Shown: positions 16,423 to 25,684, counted from the stretch's first letter. The stretch: 64,000 nt of DNA from Candidatus Zhuqueibacterota bacterium (GCA_022616415.1 JAKEEU010000362.1:30676-94675); one strand, 5' to 3'. Program-made: numbers and translations. The notes: generated by a model not told the origin, from the letters alone.

Positions 16423-18249
16423 TTACCCCGCCAAAACCCTCTCCACTTCTCGTTCTACCGCCTCACTCACTTCTCGCGCCTCGCGCAGCAAAGTCGCAAG
16501 TTGCATATTGATCTCCTTCGCGAAATCTTTGTCCTTAATCTGCGGCAAGTTAATCCGCACATTATAAACCGCGCCTTTCACACCGGCGTATGCCACCAGC
16601 GCGCCGACGCCGGCATCACTCATCATTGCGGTGTTGCCGGCTTTGGCGGCAGCGAGACAGAGATTGAGCGCTTCGCGGCAAAGCTGGGCAGTGCGCAAAG
16701 GAACTTGCGTGGCGTGCTTGTATCCCGCTTCCATTGCCTCGCGGCGTGCGGCTTGTTGCTCCGGAGAATCTTTGGGCATGCGCATGGCTTCGAGCACGGC
16801 GTTGAAGGCTTGGGTATCTTCATCGATGGCGGTGAGCAGTTGGTCTTTAAGCGCTTGCGCTTTTTCCGCAAGTGCATTCAGTTCGTCGTACTTTGCATCA
16901 AATTCAGGCTTGCCGATTGAAAGATTGGCCACCATCGCAGCGAGTGCGGCTCCGAGAGAGCCGGCAAGCGCGGCAATCGAGCCGCCGCCTGGCGCTGGGG
17001 TGTCGCGAGAAACTTCATCGACAAAATCCGTTACTTTTTTATTGACCAGCGGGCCGTCGAAAACCGGCAGGCCAATCACTTTTTTGTCAAGGTCAAATTC
17101 CGCCACATCGCGCAAGCCCATGGACTGCACGGCAGTTTCGATGACGTCGCGATAGGGAATACCGGCGGATTTTTGCATACGGCGCAAATAGAATTTGCCG
17201 GATTCCAACATGGCTTCATACGGCACGACGCCGACGATCTCCGAGCCGGTGACGACGATGCCGCGCTCACGCGCTTGCTCGCGGGCTTCTTCGAGTACCA
17301 AATGCGCCGGTGAAATTTTGTATTTGGTTAAGTTGATGGAGATTTGTGCGCGGCGGTATTTTTCCACCACCCAGCCGACGGCTTTGACGTGGGTGAATTT
17401 ACCGTCATCATAAACTTCTTTGCCCACAAATTCGCCTTCGCGATAGCCCAGTTCTTTATAACGCGCGACCAAATCGTTTCCATGCACGTCGCGATAGTGA
17501 GTGGCAAGCTCATCGAAATTGCTCGCGACAAAATCGCACGGCCCGCAGGGAAATTTATTCGGCTCGAATTTGATGATTTTTCCTTTATAATAGAAAGGCG
17601 AAATATTGCCATGGCGCTTGTGGCGCCCGCGCTCGCGGAGAGCATACGCAATGTCATCGGCGTAGCGTTTATCCGTGGTATTGAGGTTGATGTTGTAGGC
17701 AATGAGAAATTCTCGCGCGCCGACGGCGGTCGCACCGCTTTTTGTATTGAAAGTCCGAGGTCCGAAGTCCGGCGTCCAAGTGGGATCGGCAAGTTTTTGG
17801 GGCAGGCCTTCATATTCACCGGCGCGAATACTGGCCAGATTTTTTCGCTCCGGCCGCGTGGCGGCAGATTCATAAAGATAAACCGGAATCTGCAATTCTT
17901 CGCCAAGGCGTTGGCCGACCGCTTTGGCAATGGCCACGCAATCGTCCATCGTCACTCCGACGACGGGAACGAAAGGGCACACATCTAATGCGCCCATGCG
18001 AGGATGGCTGCCGCGATGTTTGGACATGTCGATCAGCTCGCTGGCGCGCCTGGCGGCACGAAACGCGGCTTCTTTCACCGCCTCGGGACTGCCGATGAAG
18101 GTCACCACCACGCGGTTGGTGTCGGCGCCGGGATCGACGTCCAAAAGCGTCACGCCTTTGACGGCTTCAATCTGGTCGGTGATTTGCTTGATGACGGCGA
18201 CATCGCGGCCTTCGGAAAAATTTGGCACACACTCGACGAGTTTTTTCAT
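16423..18249 (-). CDS. ftcD: bifunctional glutamate formimidoyltransferase / formimidoyltetrahydrofolate cyclodeaminase
   Basis: A 608-residue enzyme of histidine breakdown that passes the formimino group of formiminoglutamate to tetrahydrofolate and then releases ammonia. FT domain: VECVPNFSEGRD, DPGADTNRVVVTFIG, MSKHRGSHPRMGALDVCPF. Cyclodeaminase domain: about 400-608 (DTPAPGGGSIAALAGSLGAAL, KAGNTAMMSDAGVGA). Normal fused enzymes are about 540 residues; the excess is an insertion at about 210-285 with C235-x2-C238-x12-H251-x4-H256, a C2H2 finger pattern. ATG 18249 is preferred over a 49-residue longer frame because GAGG lies nine bases before it. No other hut gene is nearby. Confidence 0.9.
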   Translation of the reverse strand: MKKLVECVPNFSEGRDVAVIKQITDQIEAVKGVTLLDVDPGADTNRVVVTFIGSPEAVKEAAFRAARRASELIDMSKHRGSHPRMGALDVCPFVPVVGVTMDDCVAIAKAVGQRLGEELQIPVYLYESAATRPERKNLASIRAGEYEGLPQKLADPTWTPDFGPRTFNTKSGATAVGAREFLIAYNINLNTTDKRYADDIAYALRERGRHKRHGNISPFYYKGKIIKFEPNKFPCGPCDFVASNFDELATHYRDVHGNDLVARYKELGYREGEFVGKEVYDDGKFTHVKAVGWVVEKYRRAQISINLTKYKISPAHLVLEEAREQARERGIVVTGSEIVGVVPYEAMLESGKFYLRRMQKSAGIPYRDVIETAVQSMGLRDVAEFDLDKKVIGLPVFDGPLVNKKVTDFVDEVSRDTPAPGGGSIAALAGSLGAALAAMVANLSIGKPEFDAKYDELNALAEKAQALKDQLLTAIDEDTQAFNAVLEAMRMPKDSPEQQAARREAMEAGYKHATQVPLRTAQLCREALNLCLAAAKAGNTAMMSDAGVGALVAYAGVKGAVYNVRINLPQIKDKDFAKEINMQLATLLREAREVSEAVEREVERVLAG

Positions 18250-18378
18250 TTGCGGAGCCTCGACTGAAATTTTACGGAATTTTGTCTTGACTTTTAAATT
18301 AAGTCGGGTTAATTGGGGGCACTCGTGCTTGTGACAGATTTCGGATAATATAAAAAATTTTATCGTCAAAACCAACCC

Positions 18379-18981
18379 ATGCACCAACTCAAGCACGCTT
18401 TAGCCGGCCTGGAGAATTATTTGGATGATAAATACCTTTCTGGCCAAATTCATTCCGCCGGGGACATCGCTTCCCAAACCGCAGGCTATTTGCGGCAGTT
18501 GTTGAAACCGGTGGCCGGCTGGTGGTGCATCGGCACGCAACACCAGATCTTCGAGGAGGCGACGGACATTGTTTGTTATTATTCGCCGCAGGGGTTTTCG
18601 CCGGCACGTTTCGACGCCGAAAAAGAGGCTTACATCTTCGGGTTGATCGACATCAAATTCGGCGATTGGGGACAGGATTTGAAAAAATTGGCGGCGCTGC
18701 AGCAGAACTGGCTGCAACGATACAAACGTCCGGCCCTTGCCTGGATGGTGTATGGCGACCATTTCAACCAAAAAATCCACCGGGAAAACTACAACGAACA
18801 ATTGCAAAGAGAAAAGGAGATTCGCGAATGGGTCCAGCGCGACGAGATGAATCGCGGTATGACGATTCTCAAATTCGGGCTGCATCGCATCGGCGAGAGC
18901 CGCGATAATTACGAAATTCGTGAGGCGCTGAATCAAGCAAAGTGGAATTTGGACAAGGACTCGAAGTACCGGCGAGCTTAA
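18379..18981 (+). CDS. hypothetical protein, 200 residues
   Basis: I do not recognise a family. The protein is soluble, rich in Trp, Tyr and charged residues, and divergently placed from ftcD. The segment ATDIVCYYSPQGF, then EAYIFGLIDIKFGDW (about residues 56-95) has a D...DIK spacing reminiscent of PD-(D/E)XK nucleases, but that is a weak likeness. No ribosome site is evident before the ATG. Its neighbours (hicBA, a TIR-like protein) are accessory genes. Confidence 0.6.
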   Translation: MHQLKHALAGLENYLDDKYLSGQIHSAGDIASQTAGYLRQLLKPVAGWWCIGTQHQIFEEATDIVCYYSPQGFSPARFDAEKEAYIFGLIDIKFGDWGQDLKKLAALQQNWLQRYKRPALAWMVYGDHFNQKIHRENYNEQLQREKEIREWVQRDEMNRGMTILKFGLHRIGESRDNYEIREALNQAKWNLDKDSKYRRA

Positions 18982-19072
18982 AAACGACAGTGCAGACAAG
19001 CTTAACCAAAAAAATAATCGCGCACGGAATTGGAACAGTTTACTGAAATGAATTAAGTTGTGGATTTTTGCC

Positions 19073-19101
19073 TTGACTATTTGGTTGAGCAAGCTTATTT
19101 T
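19073..19101 (+). promoter_or_regulatory. promoter of hicBA
   Basis: TTGACT (19073-19078), 17-base spacer, TATTTT (19096-19101), about 50 bases before the hicB start. HicB proteins usually repress their own promoter, so an operator probably overlaps this site. Confidence 0.6.
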
Positions 19102-19148
19102 TAAGACATAGAGGCAACTGTTTTAAGGAGCTTGTGGAGAATATTATC

Positions 19149-19496
19149 ATGCAAACTTTTCGCTGCTTTGTGCGGGAAAATCGCAAAGAAAAAGCCTTCG
19201 ACGCCGTATGTATCGATCTGAATCTCGTTGACCGCCGTGAATCAGCCGAGGAAGCGATTGCGGCAATGCTTGAAAACATTGAAAGCTATCTTGAAGTGGC
19301 TCATGAGCATAACGAAGCAGATAAATTGATTCCTCGACCGGCGCCGCTTGCCGATCAACTCTACTATCGGTGGCTTTTGCTCAAATCGTTTTTTGCGCCG
19401 TCCCGCAAGGCGTTGTCAACTCGTATTTTTTCAATACCTACCCAAAAGCAAAAAATATTTTATGTCAGGCCGCCGCTTTCCCCCGCTCACGCCTGA
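19149..19496 (+). CDS. hicB: HicB-like antitoxin
   Basis: A 115-residue HicB-type protein: FRCFVRENRKEKAFDAVCIDLNL at the N-terminus is the degenerate RNase-H-like fold of HicB, followed by ESAEEAIAAMLENIESYLEVA, the family's helix. The C-terminal ~45 residues do not show a clear DNA-binding domain. ATG 19149 has GGAGA eight bases upstream; a GTG at 19134 is possible. It overlaps hicA by 35 bases. HicB neutralises HicA and blocks its promoter. Confidence 0.75.
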   Translation: MQTFRCFVRENRKEKAFDAVCIDLNLVDRRESAEEAIAAMLENIESYLEVAHEHNEADKLIPRPAPLADQLYYRWLLLKSFFAPSRKALSTRIFSIPTQKQKIFYVRPPLSPAHA

Positions 19497-19722
19497 CGAA
19501 GTGCGTGATATCCTCAGAGCAAAGGGCTTCATTTTAGACCGCACGCATGGTGCGCATGAACAATGGCGGGCCATAATCAAAGACCAGCCGCGCGTAGTAA
19601 CTGTTGATGCTCATTACAAAATCTTTGATCAGAGTTTGATCAAACGCATGATTTCCCAATCCGGGCTTACTCGAGAAGAATTTTATTCTGCCACAAAGAG
19701 AACAGCAAAGAAAATCATTTGA
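19462..19722 (+). CDS. hicA: HicA-like mRNA interferase toxin
   Basis: An 86-residue HicA protein: FPPLTPDEVRDILRAKGFILDRTHGAHEQWRA contains the family's double-stranded-RNA-binding-like fold with the catalytic His in the GxHxxW segment, then RVVTVDAHYKIFDQSLIKRMISQSGLTREEF. HicA enzymes cut mRNA during translation. The start at 19462 lies inside hicB in another frame, so translation is coupled. The antitoxin-first order is one of the two known layouts. Confidence 0.82.
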   Translation: MSGRRFPPLTPDEVRDILRAKGFILDRTHGAHEQWRAIIKDQPRVVTVDAHYKIFDQSLIKRMISQSGLTREEFYSATKRTAKKII

Positions 19723-19728
19723 TCACTA

Positions 19729-21087
19729 ATGACCCTGATTCTCCTCAAAAATACCTTGCTGGTCACAATGAACCCCGCTCGCGAAGTTTTTCGCGGTGAC
19801 CTGTTCGTTCGGGATGATCGCATCGCCGGCATCAAAAAAACGGATGACGGCCGCGTTGACGGCGAGGCGAACAATGCTCAGTGTATCGACCACATCATCG
19901 ACGCCGGGCGCTGGGCGATTTTGCCGGGATTCATCCAAACGCATATTCATCTCTGCCAGACGCTGTTTCGGAACCAAGCCGAGGATTTACCGCTGCTCGA
20001 TTGGCTCCGAAAAAAGATCTGGCCGTATGAAGCGGCACACAGCGCCGCGTCTATGCGAATCTCCGCACGGCTCAGCATTGCCGAGCTGCTCGCTGGCGGC
20101 ACGACGACCATACTCGACATGGGCAGCGTGCATCATTACGACGAAGTGTTCGACGAGCTGCAAAAATGGGGCATGCGCGCGGTGGGCGGTAAATGCATGA
20201 TGGACGTCGGTGACGGCGTTCCCGCAGGATTACTTGAAACGGCGCGCGATTCTTTAAATGAGAGCCGGCGTCTTTTTGACGCCTGGCATGGCGCCGCGAA
20301 TGGGCGTTTGCGTTATGCTTTTGCACCACGCTTTGCGCTTTCCTGCACCGAGCCTTTGCTGCGTGAAATCAGCGCCATGGCAGCCGATTGGGGCTGCATG
20401 ATTCACACCCATGCCGGAGAGACCGCCGCCGAGGAAGAAATTCTTTTAAAGGAAAAAAAGCGGCGTAGCATTCCATTTCTATGCGACATGGGCATCTCCG
20501 GCGCGCACTGTTGTTTTGCCCATGGCGTACAAGCAAGCGAAGATGAAATTGCCTCATTGGCGAGAAACAAAACCGCGGTGACGCATTGCCCGGGTTCGAA
20601 TGCGAAGCTGGGAAGCGGCATCGCGCCGGTCGTGCAGATGCGGCGCGCCGGCGTGTTGGTGGGATTAGGCGCAGACGGCGCGCCGTGCAACAACCGCCTG
20701 GATATTTTCGCGGAAATGCGGCTGGCCGCGCTGCTGCAGAAACTACGACATGGCGCCGTCGCTTTGCCGGCGCGAGCCCTCGTCGAAATGGCGACCATCG
20801 ACGGCGCGCGCTGCTTGAATTGGGAAAAAGAGATTGGCAGCTTGGAGATCGGCAAGAAAGCGGATCTGGTCGCGATCGATCTTGACACACCGCATACGCA
20901 TCCCCTCAACGTCGAGAATATTTATGCGCAGATCGTTTACGCCGCCCGCAGCAGCGACGTACGTTTGACCGTGATCGATGGCCGCATCTGCTTTGAAAAC
21001 GGCCAGGTGATGGAAATGGACGTCGACGCAACCATCGCGCAAGCCAATATGGAATGGGAAAAATTGCAACAACGGGCAACTTCTTAG
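19729..21087 (+). CDS. amidohydrolase, deoxyadenosine/SAH deaminase type
   Basis: A 452-residue zinc or iron amidohydrolase of the AtzA/TrzN/MtaD group. Metal ligands: His-x-His in GFIQTHIHLCQTLFR, His in MIHTHAGETAAEEE, His in CCFAHGVQASE and Asp in GLGADGAPCNNRLD. THCPGSNAKLGSG is the group's conserved helix start. Such enzymes deaminate 5-prime-deoxyadenosine, methylthioadenosine or S-adenosylhomocysteine; which one is not readable. It starts six bases after hicA without a good ribosome site and is followed at nine bases by yjjX, which fits a purine-housekeeping unit. Confidence 0.85.
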   Translation: MTLILLKNTLLVTMNPAREVFRGDLFVRDDRIAGIKKTDDGRVDGEANNAQCIDHIIDAGRWAILPGFIQTHIHLCQTLFRNQAEDLPLLDWLRKKIWPYEAAHSAASMRISARLSIAELLAGGTTTILDMGSVHHYDEVFDELQKWGMRAVGGKCMMDVGDGVPAGLLETARDSLNESRRLFDAWHGAANGRLRYAFAPRFALSCTEPLLREISAMAADWGCMIHTHAGETAAEEEILLKEKKRRSIPFLCDMGISGAHCCFAHGVQASEDEIASLARNKTAVTHCPGSNAKLGSGIAPVVQMRRAGVLVGLGADGAPCNNRLDIFAEMRLAALLQKLRHGAVALPARALVEMATIDGARCLNWEKEIGSLEIGKKADLVAIDLDTPHTHPLNVENIYAQIVYAARSSDVRLTVIDGRICFENGQVMEMDVDATIAQANMEWEKLQQRATS

Positions 21088-21096
21088 GGCGAATCT

Positions 21097-21687
21097 ATGA
21101 ATGAGAATATTCTGAAAGTCGCAATCGGCTCTTTGCGTCCGCCGAAGGTCGACGCAGTACGGTCGGTGATGGCCAAAGTGGTGGGCTTTCTGGGCTACCG
21201 GCCGGAGGCCATCAGTTACATTGCGCGCGAGGTGGAGAGTGGAGTTTCTTCCATGCCGCTCTCGGTGCAAGAGATTCGCCGGGGCGCTTGCAATCGAGCG
21301 ATGGAGGCCAAGCGGTTGGTCGAAGCGGAAACCGGTCCGGTCAATTTTGCCATTGGCTTGGAGGGCGGCTTTTTTATTTTGAGCGCCGAAGACAAGGAAC
21401 ACATCCACTTGCAAACCTGGGCCTACGTTCACCACGAGGATAAGGGTTATTATGGCAGTTCGATGAGCATGCCGGTGCCGGCGGCGGTGGCGCGCGAGGT
21501 GCTCGAAAACAAAAGGGAGCTGGGCGAGATTATCGATCATTTTGCCGGCCGCCAGGACGTCCGCAATCAAGACGGCGCTTTTGGCGTTTTCAGTCTCGGC
21601 CTGCTTTCCCGCCAGCAAGGGTTGGAGCTGGCGCTGATCGGGGCGCTTGCACCATTTTATCACAAAAAACTTTTTCACCCCTCATGA
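21097..21687 (+). CDS. yjjX: non-canonical purine NTP phosphatase (YjjX/DUF84 family)
   Basis: A 196-residue inosine/xanthosine triphosphatase. Family motifs: VAIGSLRPPKVDAVRSVM at the N-terminus (nucleotide site), EVESGVSSMPLSVQEIRRGA, FAIGLEGGFF and KNKRELGEIID. It cleans ITP and XTP from the nucleotide pool. Length and motifs are normal. It overlaps the following methyltransferase gene by four bases (ATGA) and follows a deaminase that could itself yield inosine-type products. Confidence 0.86.
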   Translation: MNENILKVAIGSLRPPKVDAVRSVMAKVVGFLGYRPEAISYIAREVESGVSSMPLSVQEIRRGACNRAMEAKRLVEAETGPVNFAIGLEGGFFILSAEDKEHIHLQTWAYVHHEDKGYYGSSMSMPVPAAVAREVLENKRELGEIIDHFAGRQDVRNQDGAFGVFSLGLLSRQQGLELALIGALAPFYHKKLFHPS

Positions 21688-22259
21688 CGTTTTGGCGCTG
21701 GAAGGCGCCGGCGTATTCATTGCTCCGCCGCCTGCCTCCTTCGCGGCAAATTCTCGCCGCAGAACAGAAAAACATTTCCCTGCTCCTGCAGCAGTTTCCA
21801 CCGTCACCGGGGCTCCATCTCGATCTTGGCAGCGGCACTGGGGATAATTTGTCCGTTCTTCCTTTCACAACCCAACGAATTGCCGTTGATATCGAATTGT
21901 CGATGTTAAAACGTAATCCCAATTCACTCCAAGTGATTGCTCATGCGGAAAAATTGCCGTTTGCAGCCGGGAGTTTTTCTTTTATCTCGGCCATCGGTCT
22001 GCTCGAGTATTTGAATGAATTTGAAATTTTCTTCCGAGAAGTGAGGCGGGTTTTGCAACCGGAGGGTTATTTTCTTTTCACCTCGTCGCCGCCGAATTGG
22101 GCGAATCGTTTGCGCGTGGTGTGGGGCGAGAAACTGCATTTTTATACGGAAGAACAACTCGGCAATACTCTAAAAGGCAATGGTTGGAAAAAACTCGGAC
22201 ATTCGAGAAGCTGGCTGCAAGAACAGTGGTTGATTGGTCGAGAAGCTTTCCCGGCTTAA
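21684..22259 (+). CDS. class I SAM-dependent methyltransferase
   Basis: A 191-residue methyltransferase. The SAM motif is LHLDLGSGTGDNLSVL (about residues 48-63); then IAVDIELSML, AHAEKLPFAAGSFSFISAIGLLEYL and REVRRVLQPEGYFLFT follow the Methyltransf_11 pattern. The C-terminal part is short. ATGA overlap with yjjX couples translation. The substrate is unknown; small-molecule or quinone-type methylation would fit the fold but nothing points to one. Confidence 0.85.
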   Translation: MTFWRWKAPAYSLLRRLPPSRQILAAEQKNISLLLQQFPPSPGLHLDLGSGTGDNLSVLPFTTQRIAVDIELSMLKRNPNSLQVIAHAEKLPFAAGSFSFISAIGLLEYLNEFEIFFREVRRVLQPEGYFLFTSSPPNWANRLRVVWGEKLHFYTEEQLGNTLKGNGWKKLGHSRSWLQEQWLIGREAFPA

Positions 22260-22361
22260 ACTTGTTCGATGCGTTCTGCAAATTTTTTTTCTTCCGGCAT
22301 ATTAAAATGATGCTCGTGTGAAGCATCATTGCTTCATGGTCGAATTTCTTTCGCACATTTG

Positions 22362-22404
22362 ATTTGCCACAGGGCATGGCGCGGCGCCATGCCCTGCGGC
22401 AAAT
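22362..22404. terminator. shared hairpin between convergent genes
   Basis: ATTTGCCACAGGGCATGGCG (22362-22381) pairs with CGCCATGCCCTGCGGCAAAT (22385-22404), one mismatch, loop of three bases. It sits between the methyltransferase and the FG-GAP gene and likely ends both transcripts; T-rich sequence follows on the plus strand. Confidence 0.7.
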
Positions 22405-22405
22405 T

Positions 22406-24343
22406 TTATTTGACCAACGTCATCCGGCTGATTTGTTTGAATTCACCGGCTTGCAGGCGGTACAGGTAAGTTCCGCTCGGCAAGTTTTTGGCGTCGAATA
22501 TCACATGGTGCACGCCGGCCGGAAGTTTTTGCTGAACCAGCGATGCAACCTCGGCGCCCAACAGATTATAAACTTTCAGGGTAACAAACGATTCTGTTGG
22601 CAACGCAAACTGAATGGTGGTGGACGGATTGAAAGGATTGGGATAATTGGCTTCAAGCGCATACCCAAGCGGCGTCGCGTCAGCCGCCGTAGCTTGCTGC
22701 GCGGAAGCGTCTGCCATGACTTTACTGCTTGCGGAAGCAGAACCACCGCTTGTCGTTGAAGCGCCCAAAACCAGGCCAAAACGATCATATTCTTCAAGCA
22801 CCCCCTTAATGCCCGGGCTGCTTTGATTCCACAATTGGTAACCCAGAAGTGAGACGCCGCTATTTGCTCCATACAATGTATAAATTTCACCGGCGTCAGT
22901 GATGAATGCCTCCGAACCCCAAACATCTTGACCGAATATGCCGATCACCAGATCATCGCGGCTATCACCGTTAAAATCGCCGGCGGTTAAGGCATCACCG
23001 AAATAATCATTAGTTTCAGAGAAGTCAAAAATACCTGGAGTGCCTAAATGCCAAAATTGAGCTCCGACAGCGGAAAGCTTGTTGGATGAGCCGTATAAAA
23101 CATGGACGGCGCCGGCATCCTCGACATAGTCGTCCCGATCATTCACCAAGTTTTCCAAAGGAACGCCAATCGCAAGATCATCATAGCGATCACCATTAAA
23201 GTTGCCGACGGTTAAGCTTCTTCCAAACATATCGTATGCGTCTGTCTCGTTCTGAACATTTGGGCTGTCTTGATCCCATTTTTGGCTGCCCGAAGCCGAG
23301 AGGCCATTTGACGACCCGTAAAGAACTTGGACTGCGCCTTTGAAATTATTTTCATAGGGGACGCCGATGGCGAGATCGTCAAAGGTATCGCCATCAAAAT
23401 CACCCGTGGCCAAAGTTTGTCCAAAGTTGTCAATTCGCTCTGCTACACCTTCGATTCCCTCGCTGTTCTGATGCCAAAGTTGATTTGCCGTGGCTGCAAG
23501 CCCATTGCTTGTGCCGTAGAGAATGCTTACCGCCCCGGCATTTTCGCTGCCACCCACATCCTTTAAAGGGATTCCCACCGCGAGATCGTCGAAACCATTA
23601 TGATCAAAATCTCCGGCAGCCAATGCCGATCCAAACCAGTCGGAATCAGGTTGGCCTATTATTCCAGGACTATCCAGATGCCATAATTGGCTCCCTACTT
23701 CTGAGAGACCGCTGTTCCTGCCATATAAAATGATAACTGAGCCGACATCGGGAGCGCCTGCAATGTTATCCTGTGGATTGCCAAAGGCGAGATCCGCAAA
23801 GCCGTCGCCATTAAAATCGCCGGCGGTTAAAGCCGCGCCCAAATCTTTCACGTTTTGTGGTATGCCCGGACTTCCGGCTTGCCAAAGCTGATTGTTCGCT
23901 TCAGTAAGCCCCTGGCCTGAGCCGTACAAAACATTTACTTCATCAGCGCCGCCGGCGCTCACCGCCAAATCACCGAAACCATCCCCATTGAAGTCACCCG
24001 CCGCCAGAGCATAGCCGAACTCATCTCCGGAATTGGCTACCCCTTTAATACCATCGCTATTTTGACGCCATAGCTGGCAACCTTCGGAAGAAAGGCGGTC
24101 GCTCGAGCCATAAATAATGACCACTGCGCCGGCATCTACAATGGCTTCTCCGTTTGAATTGAGGTCCTCATGCGGCACGCCCACCGCCAAATCTGCAAAG
24201 CCATCACCGTTAAAGTCGCTCCAAGTCCTTGTAGAATTCTGCGCCGCGGCTTGATCGCCCCCAACCCAACTGCTCGTCAAGAAAAACACGCCGGCAAGCG
24301 GGCTCAGAATTCTGGACATATAAGTTTTAATGTTAGCAAACAT
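22406..24343 (-). CDS. secreted FG-GAP repeat protein with type IX sorting tail
   Basis: A 645-residue surface or secreted protein. Signal peptide at 1-35 (RILSPLAGVFFLTSSWVGG). Seven FG-GAP (integrin-alpha propeller) repeats follow, each with a calcium loop such as DFNGDGFADLAVG, DFDHNGFDDLAVG or NFNGDRYDDLAIG, which should close a seven-bladed propeller. After a Ser/Ala linker, the last ~85 residues (ANYPNPFNPSTTIQF, LKVYNLLGAEVASL, LPSGTYLYRLQAG) are a type A sorting domain for the type IX secretion system. ATG 24343 has AAGGAG; a longer frame is rejected. No adhesion target is evident. Confidence 0.93.
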   Translation of the reverse strand: MFANIKTYMSRILSPLAGVFFLTSSWVGGDQAAAQNSTRTWSDFNGDGFADLAVGVPHEDLNSNGEAIVDAGAVVIIYGSSDRLSSEGCQLWRQNSDGIKGVANSGDEFGYALAAGDFNGDGFGDLAVSAGGADEVNVLYGSGQGLTEANNQLWQAGSPGIPQNVKDLGAALTAGDFNGDGFADLAFGNPQDNIAGAPDVGSVIILYGRNSGLSEVGSQLWHLDSPGIIGQPDSDWFGSALAAGDFDHNGFDDLAVGIPLKDVGGSENAGAVSILYGTSNGLAATANQLWHQNSEGIEGVAERIDNFGQTLATGDFDGDTFDDLAIGVPYENNFKGAVQVLYGSSNGLSASGSQKWDQDSPNVQNETDAYDMFGRSLTVGNFNGDRYDDLAIGVPLENLVNDRDDYVEDAGAVHVLYGSSNKLSAVGAQFWHLGTPGIFDFSETNDYFGDALTAGDFNGDSRDDLVIGIFGQDVWGSEAFITDAGEIYTLYGANSGVSLLGYQLWNQSSPGIKGVLEEYDRFGLVLGASTTSGGSASASSKVMADASAQQATAADATPLGYALEANYPNPFNPSTTIQFALPTESFVTLKVYNLLGAEVASLVQQKLPAGVHHVIFDAKNLPSGTYLYRLQAGEFKQISRMTLVK

Positions 24344-24686
24344 GGTTATTCTCCTTTTCGTTATGGTTGATGATGAGACCATTTGTTTCAGAACGAACGG
24401 ATTGCATGAGGTGCGCACGACTCAGCAGATCGCGTTCTGTTGTGAGATCCGTCAATCTTTATGCCAGTAAGAGTGGGAAGATTTTTAAGCTTTCTAAGTG
24501 GCGAAGATACAAAGGACTTATTGTGGAAAAGCTTTTGCAGTTGGCGAGTTGATCAAAATTATAAAAGTTATAAAAAAACAGACGGGGTGTATAATTTTAT
24601 TTAACGCGAAGAGGAAAGTGAATTATAGTAATGCGCCGGGACCGGGATTCTTTAGCCAAAATAAGCGTTTTCAACAGACGTTTCGC
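24344..24686. other. intergenic region between surface protein and respiratory operon
   Basis: No gene is supported on either strand. Short frames (for example 24498-24707) lack ribosome sites and read as noise. AT-rich from about 24540. Confidence 0.5.
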
Positions 24687-24715
24687 TTGACATTTAATAA
24701 ATTTTAAATTATATT
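24687..24715 (+). promoter_or_regulatory. consensus promoter of the bc-complex operon
   Basis: TTGACA (24687-24692), 17-base AT-rich spacer, TATATT (24710-24715). The ~115-base leader up to the start at 24834 contains a GC-rich foldable stretch (GGGCCGGCGGCCCCTGGCCCG, 24757-24777), which may be a structural or attenuator element. Confidence 0.75.
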
Positions 24716-24833
24716 CATACCATTTCAACCGGACTGGGGTTGCAGGCTCGACGCGAGGGCCGGCGGCCCCTGGCCCGTCCTGCACAATGATCTTTCACAA
24801 CCAAAATCTCTTAACCAACATCATGGAGCAACG

Positions 24834-25607
24834 ATGCAGGCTGTCATTGAGAAGCTCAAAGAAAGCATGTTGAAGTCGCAGATTTGGAAGTCGATGTTCC
24901 GGCACGACTACGAGGATTCGCAGCGCAACCGGCTCCTCCAAGTTCTGGACAACGTTTGGCTGCACTTGCACCCGACCAAGCTGCCGCGGCACGGCGCTTA
25001 TCTGCGTTTCACCTGGTGCATGGGCGGCATCACCTTCCTGCTCTTTTTGGTCACGGCGGTTACCGGCGTGCTGCTGATGTTCTACTATCGCCCCACCGCC
25101 GAGTACGCGTTTGCCGACATGAAATACCTGCAATTCGACGTGCCCTTCGGCATGTTCCTGCGCAACATGCACCGCTGGGCCGCGCACGGCATGGTGATCG
25201 CCGTCTGGCTGCACATGTTCCGCGTTTTTCTCACCGGCTCTTACAAACCGCCGCGCGAATTTAATTGGGTGGTCGGCGTCATTTTGCTCACGACGACGCT
25301 GCTGCTCTCATTCACCGGCTATCTGTTGCCATGGGATCAGCTTTCGATTTGGGCGGTGACGGTCGGCACCAACATGGCGCGCGCCACTCCTCTGCTCGGC
25401 CACGAAGGTCCATTCGGCCCCGAGCTGGGCATGCGGCCGGACAACGACGTTCGCTTCATGCTGCTCGGCGGCACGCAAGTCGGCCCGCCGACGCTGCTGC
25501 GCTTTTACGTTTTGCACTGCATTTTCCTGCCGTTGTTTTTGGCAGTTTTCATCGCCGTGCATTTTTGGCGCGTGCGCAAAGACGGCGGTATTTCTGGACC
25601 GCTATAA
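24834..25607 (+). CDS. cytochrome b (b6-type N-terminal half) of a bc complex
   Basis: A 257-residue membrane protein with four helices and both haem-ligand pairs: NMHRWAAHGMVIAVWLH gives His-x13-His in helix B, and LHCIFLPLFLAVFIAVH gives His-x14-His in helix D, the spacing seen in b6-type proteins. GAYLRFTWCMGGITFLLFLV is helix A. It moves electrons from quinol across the membrane. The C-terminal helices are on the separate next gene, as in b6f-type complexes. First gene of a five-gene operon with the consensus promoter upstream. Confidence 0.92.
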   Translation: MQAVIEKLKESMLKSQIWKSMFRHDYEDSQRNRLLQVLDNVWLHLHPTKLPRHGAYLRFTWCMGGITFLLFLVTAVTGVLLMFYYRPTAEYAFADMKYLQFDVPFGMFLRNMHRWAAHGMVIAVWLHMFRVFLTGSYKPPREFNWVVGVILLTTTLLLSFTGYLLPWDQLSIWAVTVGTNMARATPLLGHEGPFGPELGMRPDNDVRFMLLGGTQVGPPTLLRFYVLHCIFLPLFLAVFIAVHFWRVRKDGGISGPL

Positions 25608-25684
25608 GAGCAGTAGCAGCAAACAGCGGCAGCAGCAATAAAAATTTGCGTGCAACTGCCACTTTTTCGTAAAGGAAACGTTGA

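Noticed and set aside
24757..24777. GC-rich hairpin in the bc-operon leader as a known riboswitch
   Set aside because: No conserved riboswitch core is recognisable; kept only as a structured leader.
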